In this document: positions 1-4,151 of the stretch, one piece after another
How positions within the stretch are numbered: the stretch's first letter is position 1
Layout: the number at the start of each line of letters is the position of its first letter
NCBI GenBank assembly: GCA_004028495.1
Contig: MTKS01000142.1
Coordinates: 1 to 5,039, forward strand
Reading direction: 5' to 3'
Source of the DNA: Candidatus Electrothrix marina
GTDB lineage: Bacteria; Desulfobacterota; Desulfobulbia; Desulfobulbales; Desulfobulbaceae
Length of the DNA: 5,039 nt
Translations under genes and position numbers: made by a program
Notes under the pieces: generated by a model
Database searches by the model: none
Told to the model about the DNA's origin: nothing
The model's input: only the letters and a program-made list of their open reading frames with translations

Positions 1-27
1 CCGTGCCTGCCCCTGATAAAAAAACAC

Positions 28-1038
28 ATGCAAAAAATATTAGTTACCGGTGCTGCCGGTTTTATCGGTCACAATCTTTCCAAACGCCTGCTTGAAAACG
101 GTCGTACCGTGGTCGGGCTGGATAATCTCAATGATTATTACGATCCTGAGCTGAAAAAGGCCCGTTTGGCCCAATTGCTTGAATTTGAGCAGTTCAGCCA
201 TGCGAATTTCGACATGGCGGATCGGGAGCTGATGGAAAAGCTCTTTGCCGAGGAGCAGTTCGACGGGGTGGTCAACCTGGCAGCTCAGGCAGGGGTACGC
301 TACTCTCTGATCAATCCCCGCTCTTATGTGGACACGAACCTGGTCGGCTTTCTCAACATCCTGGAAGGCTGTCGTCATAATCAGGTCAAACATCTGCTGT
401 ACGCCTCATCCAGCTCAGTTTACGGTGCCAACACCGCCATGCCTTTTTCCGTGCATGATAATGTGGATCATCCGGTTTCGCTGTACGCCGCCTCGAAAAA
501 GGCCAATGAACTCATGGCCCATAGTTACAGCCATCTCTACGGGTTACCCTGTACAGGATTGCGCTTCTTTACGGTGTATGGTCCCTGGGGACGCCCGGAT
601 ATGGCCCTGTTCCTTTTTACCAAGGCTATCCTGGAAGATAGACCCATTGATATCTTTAACAACGGCGAAATGGAACGCGATTTCACCTATATTGATGATA
701 TCGTTGAAGGGGTCTTCCGTCTACTTGATCATGTGCCGGTCCCCAATCCGAGCTGGAGCGGGGACAAGCCGGATTCCGCCACCAGCTATTGCCCGTGGCG
801 ACTCTACAATATCGGCAATAACTCCAAGCAACAGCTGATGCATTATATTGAGGTCTTGGAAAAATGCCTTGGCAAAACCGCAAAAAAGAACTTCATGCCC
901 ATGCAGCCAGGTGATGTTCCGGCAACCTATGCTAATGTGGATGATCTGGTTCGGGAGATCGACTTTAAACCGCAGACCACTATTGAGGAAGGAATCAGTA
1001 AGTTTGTGAAATGGTATCGGGAGTATTACAGGATATAA
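28..1038 (+). CDS. NAD-dependent nucleotide-sugar epimerase, UDP-glucuronate 4-epimerase type
   Basis: This is a complete 336-residue short-chain dehydrogenase/reductase of the extended type, a normal length for the family. The N-terminal Rossmann motif GAAGFIG is at residues 8-14, with an acidic residue (D32) at the end of strand 2 that would bind the NAD ribose. A Ser run followed by VYG is at 127-133, the catalytic Y153xxxK157 pair lies in [11 protein letters not shown], and [16 protein letters not shown] at 179-194 is typical of the UDP-glucuronate 4-epimerase/CapI/WbnF group. The known reaction of that group is interconversion of UDP-glucuronate and UDP-galacturonate in the cytoplasm, feeding capsule, LPS or other surface polysaccharide. 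Exact substrate is inferred. The ATG fits the family start, but no Shine-Dalgarno is visible in the 27 bases before it, which contain an A-rich stretch. No promoter is visible in that short flank. The gene converges on the toxin gene at 1082. Confidence 0.93.
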   Translation: MQKILVTGAAGFIGHNLSKRLLENGRTVVGLDNLNDYYDPELKKARLAQLLEFEQFSHANFDMADRELMEKLFAEEQFDGVVNLAAQAGVRYSLINPRSYVDTNLVGFLNILEGCRHNQVKHLLYASSSSVYGANTAMPFSVHDNVDHPVSLYAASKKANELMAHSYSHLYGLPCTGLRFFTVYGPWGRPDMALFLFTKAILEDRPIDIFNNGEMERDFTYIDDIVEGVFRLLDHVPVPNPSWSGDKPDSATSYCPWRLYNIGNNSKQQLMHYIEVLEKCLGKTAKKNFMPMQPGDVPATYANVDDLVREIDFKPQTTIEEGISKFVKWYREYYRI

Positions 1039-1072
1039 AAAGAAGCCGGGTGCGGCGGTACGCTGTGCCCGG
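1034..1072 (-). terminator. Probable rho-independent terminator of the toxin-antitoxin operon
   Basis: Reading the minus strand just after the toxin stop codon, CCGGG pairs with CCCGG (plus-strand 1068-1072 and 1046-1050). A symmetric CA/CA internal loop follows, then an inner CAGCG/CGCCG stem with one A-C mismatch and a TAC loop. The hairpin is followed on the minus strand by CTTCTTTTTATA, a T-rich tract of the right polarity. The T tract overlaps the last codons and stop of the convergent epimerase gene. On the plus strand no T run follows the hairpin, so it should not terminate the epimerase transcript efficiently. The internal mismatches make the strength uncertain. Confidence 0.55.
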
Positions 1073-1081
1073 TGCCGTACA

Positions 1082-1447
1082 TCAGTCAAGTGCGAAAACG
1101 ATCTTCAAGGCCCGGTCTATTTCCTGAAGAACCGCCGAAGAAAGCCGCCCCCGGATTTTGACCAACCTGTACCGATGATCTACTGGACGAGTCTGTAAAC
1201 AATCCGCCACGGATTTTTTGGACAAACCATTTTCTGCTGAAGAATAAATGGTTATATTGGTTCGTATTCGGGCTTTTTTCTCGCTCCACGCTGTAATCGG
1301 AACCACCTGAATCACCGGTACCCGTTCATTATAGACATTATTGGTCACAATGACACAGAGTCTGGTTTTGCCTTTTTCCGCACCCTTGGTCGGATCAAGA
1401 CTGACATCAATCACCATTCCCCTTTTCAGCACAGTCATTCCGGCCAT
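1082..1447 (-). CDS. Type II toxin-antitoxin system toxin, PemK/MazF family
   Basis: A 121-residue protein with the PemK/MazF fold signature. KRGMVIDVSLDPTKGAEKGK at residues 8-27 matches the family N-terminus (RG.V..V.LDP..G.E..) and R29 sits near the position of the catalytic Arg. CVIVTN at 31-36 and VVPIT at 48-52 (Thr52 in the usual active-site Ser/Thr position) follow, then NGLSKKSVADCLQTRPVDHR at 73-92, the conserved GL...S.A...Q.R.VD region. MazF-family toxins are small endoribonucleases that cleave mRNA and are neutralised by the upstream-encoded antitoxin; cleavage specificity cannot be read here. The gene follows and overlaps the antitoxin. Two starts compete: ATG at 1447, with a GAGGCGG-like sequence about 10 bases upstream, and ATG at 1438, which overlaps the antitoxin stop as ATGA and would give 118 residues. 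The usual Arg-Pro after the first motif is Arg-Leu here. Confidence 0.92.
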   Translation of the reverse strand: MAGMTVLKRGMVIDVSLDPTKGAEKGKTRLCVIVTNNVYNERVPVIQVVPITAWSEKKARIRTNITIYSSAENGLSKKSVADCLQTRPVDHRYRLVKIRGRLSSAVLQEIDRALKIVFALD

Positions 1448-1668
1448 TCGGGCAGAGCCGCCTCGGTCAGCTCCTGCAGGCCTTCATCTTCGCAGTATAT
1501 TTCAGCATACAAGTCTGCGGATTTCTTCAGCTCCTTCAGCTCAATTACTTTTCTAAAATATTCTACCGCCGCCCGCAGCATGGAACTTTTATCCTTGAAA
1601 CCGTATTCTTTAAAATTACTCAGAAATTGAGCCTGCGCCTCTTCAACGGTAAATTTCGCCTGTACCAT
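1435..1668 (-). CDS. Antitoxin of the PemK/MazF toxin, ribbon-helix-helix-like
   Basis: A 77-residue protein directly upstream of the toxin. Residues 1-40 look like a ribbon-helix-helix DNA-binding domain: a short beta strand (QAKFTV), a first helix, then YGFKDKSSMLRAAVEYFRK, which resembles the Gly-Phe-x-x-x-Ser turn and second helix of these domains. Residues 41-77 contain a Lys/Leu-rich helix followed by an acidic tail (IYCEDEGLQELTEAALPEWPE region) ending near a Trp, as expected of an antitoxin tail that wraps the toxin. Inferred roles are to neutralise the toxin by direct binding and, alone or in complex with it, to repress the shared promoter. The start is well fixed by a consensus AGGAGG six bases upstream. 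The RHH assignment comes from pattern only; identity as antitoxin rests mainly on position, size and overlap with the toxin. Confidence 0.85.
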   Translation of the reverse strand: MVQAKFTVEEAQAQFLSNFKEYGFKDKSSMLRAAVEYFRKVIELKELKKSADLYAEIYCEDEGLQELTEAALPEWPE

Positions 1669-1674
1669 AAAACA

Positions 1675-1680
1675 CCTCCT
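1675..1680 (-). promoter_or_regulatory. Consensus ribosome binding site of the antitoxin gene
   Basis: The minus strand reads AGGAGG, then six bases (TGTTTT), then ATG at 1668. This is the strongest Shine-Dalgarno in the window and fixes the antitoxin start. The toxin lacks a comparably good site, consistent with more antitoxin than toxin being made. Confidence 0.9.
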
Positions 1681-1695
1681 TAACGCACTTGAACA

Positions 1696-1727
1696 GGGTC
1701 GTATCCCATGCCCCTATAATACGACCC
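1696..1727 (-). promoter_or_regulatory. Perfect inverted repeat across the -10: likely toxin-antitoxin operator
   Basis: The plus strand has GGGTCGTAT at 1696-1704 and its exact reverse complement ATACGACCC at 1719-1727, separated by 14 bases. Arm centres are 23 bases apart, about two helical turns, suiting two dimers or a tetramer on one DNA face. One arm covers part of the -10 box and the spacer, the other lies at or just downstream of the predicted start site. Binding there would block RNA polymerase. RHH antitoxins commonly repress their own promoter through such repeats; assignment to this antitoxin is inferred. Confidence 0.7.
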
Positions 1728-1744
1728 GACAGATTAAAAGTCAA
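1716..1744 (-). promoter_or_regulatory. Sigma70-type promoter of the toxin-antitoxin operon
   Basis: On the minus strand a -35 box TTGACT (1744-1739) and a -10 box TATTAT (1721-1716) are separated by exactly 17 bases. Each differs from consensus at one position. Transcription would start near 1709, giving a leader of about 40 bases before the antitoxin ATG at 1668 and including the AGGAGG site. The -10 lies within an inverted repeat, so the promoter is probably autorepressed. Confidence 0.8.
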
Positions 1745-1757
1745 CGGAAGTGTTCCG
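1745..1757. repeat. Small perfect palindrome next to the toxin-antitoxin -35 box
   Basis: CGGAA and TTCCG flank a three-base centre (GTG on the plus strand), directly adjoining the -35 box at 1739-1744. It could be a second operator site or a weak hairpin. It does not share sequence with the larger operator. No run of T long enough for a convincing terminator follows it. Confidence 0.4.
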
Positions 1758-1770
1758 CTTATTCTCATTT

Positions 1771-1896
1771 TTACAAGCCAACAGCGGATGTAACTGTTAT
1801 AATCGTAAAGGCGATTGATTTCAGACCATACAGCGATTTGGAAAAAAGGATGAGCGACGGCAATAGAAAACTTTCAATAATGGCGAGAGGGTACAT
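1771..1896 (-). CDS. Possible 41-residue hydrophobic small protein (doubtful)
   Basis: An ATG at 1896-1894 lies one base after the stop of the UPF0280 gene (TGA, A, ATG) and opens a 41-codon frame ending in TAA. The predicted peptide is strongly hydrophobic, with two stretches that could be membrane segments: about residues 4-19 (LAIIESFLLPSLILFS) and 27-41 (SIAFTIITVTSAVGL). The tight spacing would allow translational coupling. Against it, there is no clear Shine-Dalgarno, the family is unrecognised, and the frame is open far upstream through the UPF0280 gene, so it may be a chance ORF in an otherwise non-coding 3' flank. Confidence 0.2.
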   Translation of the reverse strand: MYPLAIIESFLLPSLILFSKSLYGLKSIAFTIITVTSAVGL

Positions 1897-1897
1897 T

Positions 1898-2653
1898 TCA
1901 AATCCGAACCAGCTCAACATCCCCCCAGGCCCCGAGATGTTCGCCGGAGACAATAACAACACCGGTAAGCCCGCCGATTTCCTTGGCAACCTCCAAGGCA
2001 TGCTGAATGCTTTTTTTATTTCTGCCCACCTCATTACCCAAGCGGGTGGCAGCAGCATCGGCCAAGGCGGTAGACGAGGCAACAACAGCAACCGCATCAG
2101 CACGTCCGAGGCTGAGGGAATGCCCGATCATACCGGAGGAACAGCACAGCCCGCAGGGCATCTGTTCCGGCAGGAGACGAATACCCAGCTTGCCGCTCAG
2201 CGGTGATTCTCCAGCATAGACGGCAATCGTACTGCCTTGGCGTCGAGCGACAAAGAGATCACCGCCGTTCTCGATAATGACCTCTGCAAGACCTTGAAAA
2301 AGTAAACTCTTGCCGACCTGTTCAGCAACAATTCCAGCAACCGCCGCCATGGGGCCGACCCCGGTTGCTGCTCCTGCGGATAACATTTCCTTGATGACTT
2401 CCGGTGCCCGGTTATCCATAGGGAGCGGAGCAAGGCTCTGTAAAAAATCTGGGTGTGTCCTGATATACCCTTGGATGACGCCTCGCACCTCGGAAACCGT
2501 CAACAAGGCCTGATCCTCCACCGGTTGTGATGCCAGGATATGCAGATCTGTTTCAGCGATTTTGACTATGGAGGAAACAAGGCCTGAGTTTTCTACCGCA
2601 CGGTATGTCCGCTCCTGGTAAGAAAGCGGTGATTTGTTTTTTGCAGCAGCCAT
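1898..2653 (-). CDS. UPF0280 family protein (COG2122, ApbE-related), function unknown
   Basis: A 251-residue protein matching the UPF0280 family along its length. Visible signatures are ERTYR near residue 14, TGVGPMAAVAGI at 97-108, EVIIENGGDLFV at 124-135, SPLSGKLGIRL at 150-160, CSSGMIGHSLSLGRADAV at 171-188, ADAAATRLGN at 198-207 and LGAWGDVELV at 240-249. The NGGD, SSG..GHS and ADA.AT blocks recall ApbE, the FMN transferase that loads flavin onto proteins, but whether UPF0280 proteins do this is not established. No signal peptide is obvious, so a cytoplasmic location is likely. I chose ATG at 2653, which has AGAGG 11 bases upstream and gives the usual family length. An in-frame GTG at 2722 would add 23 residues with a poor ribosome site. 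It is divergent from the gene at 2792 and upstream of, but not clearly cotranscribed with, the toxin-antitoxin pair. Confidence 0.9.
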   Translation of the reverse strand: MAAAKNKSPLSYQERTYRAVENSGLVSSIVKIAETDLHILASQPVEDQALLTVSEVRGVIQGYIRTHPDFLQSLAPLPMDNRAPEVIKEMLSAGAATGVGPMAAVAGIVAEQVGKSLLFQGLAEVIIENGGDLFVARRQGSTIAVYAGESPLSGKLGIRLLPEQMPCGLCCSSGMIGHSLSLGRADAVAVVASSTALADAAATRLGNEVGRNKKSIQHALEVAKEIGGLTGVVIVSGEHLGAWGDVELVRI

Positions 2654-2685
2654 GAAAAAGAGTACCTCTGTTTGAGGAAATAATG

Positions 2686-2766
2686 CGGATGAGAATCCGG
2701 TAGGAATCTGTCCAGTCAGCACCCACCGTTAAAACGGCGGGCTCTTTTCGTTCGCCCCTCCGGGGC
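2686..2766. other. Cluster of three short hairpins in the divergent intergenic region
   Basis: Three adjacent inverted repeats fill 81 bases. Hairpin A at 2686-2699 is CGGAT, GAGA loop (a GNRA tetraloop on the plus strand), ATCCG. Hairpin B at 2722-2741 has CCC/GGG, one A-C mismatch, CCGT/ACGG and a TAAA loop, followed on the plus strand by CTCTTTTCGTT. Hairpin C at 2754-2766 is GCCCC, TCC loop, GGGGC. B could be a weak plus-strand terminator or attenuator in the leader of the downstream cluster. B and C together also resemble the subterminal palindromes of IS200/IS605-type elements or a REP-like unit. No transposase is present. I found no convincing promoter for either divergent gene in 2654-2791. 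Confidence 0.45.
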
Positions 2767-2791
2767 TGAGGAAAGGATCAACGACTTTATT

Positions 2792-3472
2792 TTGAACGAC
2801 AAACGAAGCCAAGCCCAACAGTCAGTCATCGTCCTTTTTACCCGCTATCCGCAAGCAGGAAAAGTAAAAACTCGATTGATAAAACACCTCGGCCCGCAAG
2901 GAGCAGCTGATCTTCATAGTCGGATGACCAAGCAGGTCATCAGGCGGCTCCGACCAGCATTGACGGCAGGTTCTGTACGTTCTGTTCAATTGCAAGTATA
3001 TTACTGTGGTGGCACAAAGCAGGAAATACAAACTTGGCTCGGCAGCGATATTCCCTTAGCTCGGCAGCAGGGCAATGATCTGGGGGAACGGATGCAATAT
3101 GCCTTTGAGCAAACATGGCAGCAGGGAACAGAGAAGGTTCTGCTTATTGGCTCTGACTGCCCTGGGATGAATCCGTCCATCATCACAAGCGGTTTGGATT
3201 ATCTTCAGCAGCATGATCTGGTTCTCGGTCCAGCAAGCGATGGAGGGTATTACCTGATTGGCCTCTCTGCCCGTCTTGGAGAACGAGAACACGGAAAACA
3301 CGACCTTGCCTGCCTCTTCCAAGATATTAACTGGGGCACGGATCAAGTATTAGCACAAACACTTACCCAGGCCCACAAAAACAACTTCTCCTTTGCCCTA
3401 CTTCCTCAACTCCACGATATTGACCGCCCAGAAGACCTTGTCCATCTCAATTATTATACCGACACTGAATGA
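2792..3472 (+). CDS. TIGR04282 family (DUF2064) glycosyltransferase-like protein
   Basis: A 226-residue protein with a GT-A-like nucleotide-sugar fold. Motifs in order are VLFTRYPQAGKVKTRL at residues 14-29 (the nucleotide-binding loop of the family), QGNDLGERM at 93-101, IGSDCPG at 119-125 (D122 a likely metal ligand), LGPASDGGYYLIGL at 145-158, INWGTD at 179-184 and DIDRPEDL at 208-215. The TIGR name refers to arsenosugar biosynthesis, but family members occur widely and the substrate here is unknown. The start is TTG: it is the only ATG, GTG or TTG between the upstream in-frame stop (2690) and the first conserved motif, and the first ATG (residue 45) would delete the KVKTRL motif. A purine-rich GAGGAAAGGA lies 14 bases upstream, a long spacing. 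It overlaps the next gene, forming a cotranscribed pair. Confidence 0.9.
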   Translation: MNDKRSQAQQSVIVLFTRYPQAGKVKTRLIKHLGPQGAADLHSRMTKQVIRRLRPALTAGSVRSVQLQVYYCGGTKQEIQTWLGSDIPLARQQGNDLGERMQYAFEQTWQQGTEKVLLIGSDCPGMNPSIITSGLDYLQQHDLVLGPASDGGYYLIGLSARLGEREHGKHDLACLFQDINWGTDQVLAQTLTQAHKNNFSFALLPQLHDIDRPEDLVHLNYYTDTE

Positions 3473-4145
3473 AGAGAAGCATATCGGGGCCTGCCTTGAT
3501 CGTCTTCTGTCGCAAACAAGAAGCCGCTATAAAGTGCTTGACGAGCTGCCGGAAATCATAGTTATTGACGGCGGCAGTACAGACCGGACAGCTCAAGAGA
3601 TCTTGGCAAGAGGTGTCAGGTTCATCAGATCCGAGCCCGGTCGAGGTCAACAGCAGCATCGCGGTGCGGAAAAAGCAGGTAGCGAAACCCTCCTCTTTCT
3701 GCATTGTGACACTGTCCTGCCGGAGACATTTTTCGAGGATATCCATTGCACCCTGCGCAGAAAAAACGTTGCTGCCGGGGCCTTCAGGCTGAGGATCAAA
3801 GGAGGAGCATTCGGATTTCGCCTCATAGAAGCAGGAATCCAGGTCCGCTCAAAAATCTTCAGCCTCCCCTATGGCGATCAGGCCCTGTTTATGCGCCGAG
3901 AAACCTATTTTACTGCCAAAGGATTCCCGCAGCAACCTATCATGGAAGATGTGGCTCTGGTACATCGTCTCAAAAAATTAGGTAGGATAGTCCTTACCCA
4001 GGCCCATGTTACGACCTCGGCCAGACGCTGGCAGCAGCACGGTCTGGTGAAAACAACCCTGATTAATCAACTGATGCTCCTTGGTCGGGCTGTGGGTATC
4101 TCTCCGCAACAACTGACACGCTTTTACTACGCAAAAAGGAAATAA
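3438..4145 (+). CDS. TIGR04283 family GT2-like glycosyltransferase
   Basis: A 235-residue family 2-type glycosyltransferase. From the chosen start, IIIPTLNEE lies at residues 5-13, VIDGGSTDRT at 42-51, GRGQQQHRGA at 68-77, LFLHCDT at 86-92 (the DxD-like region, usually Leu-His-Ala-Asp-Thr, here with Cys), GAFRL at 114-118, PYGDQALFMRRETY at 144-157, MEDVAL at 169-174 and ARRWQQHG at 195-202. The protein is probably cytoplasmic and has no obvious membrane segment. TIGR04283 is named for arsenosugar biosynthesis and is often next to or fused with TIGR04282; real donor and acceptor are unknown here. There is no ATG before the first motif. TTG at 3438 gives the family-like start MSISIIIPTLNEE; TTG at 3420 or 3393 would add 6 or 15 residues. 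No good ribosome site is visible, so translation is probably coupled to the upstream gene, which it overlaps by 35 bases or more. Confidence 0.88.
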   Translation: MSISIIIPTLNEEKHIGACLDRLLSQTRSRYKVLDELPEIIVIDGGSTDRTAQEILARGVRFIRSEPGRGQQQHRGAEKAGSETLLFLHCDTVLPETFFEDIHCTLRRKNVAAGAFRLRIKGGAFGFRLIEAGIQVRSKIFSLPYGDQALFMRRETYFTAKGFPQQPIMEDVALVHRLKKLGRIVLTQAHVTTSARRWQQHGLVKTTLINQLMLLGRAVGISPQQLTRFYYAKRK

Positions 4146-4151
4146 TCTCTC

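Noticed and set aside
14..19. Tandem in-frame TGA TAA before the epimerase, possibly the end of an upstream gene
   Set aside because: Only four codons precede it in the window, far too little to support a coding region.
326..838. 170-codon plus-strand frame inside the epimerase
   Set aside because: Different frame of a gene whose own frame has every epimerase motif; its composition is typical of an out-of-frame shadow.
1715..1720. Perfect TATAAT on the plus strand
   Set aside because: No acceptable -35 at 16-18 bases (the nearest, TTGAAC at 1689, is 20 bases away) and no plus-strand gene downstream; it arises because the region is the reverse face of the TA -10 box.
1754..1788. TCCGCT/AGCGGA inverted repeat as a terminator for the UPF0280 gene
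   Set aside because: Arms of six bases around a 23-base loop with no T tract after it on the minus strand.
1838..2206. 122-codon plus-strand open frame
   Set aside because: It lies almost wholly opposite the UPF0280 gene, whose family motifs are unmistakable; the plus-strand translation shows no recognisable domain.
2654..2722. GTG at 2722 as the UPF0280 start, adding 23 residues
   Set aside because: The extension has no match to the family N-terminus, lacks a properly spaced ribosome site and runs into the hairpin region; ATG 2653 has AGAGG upstream.
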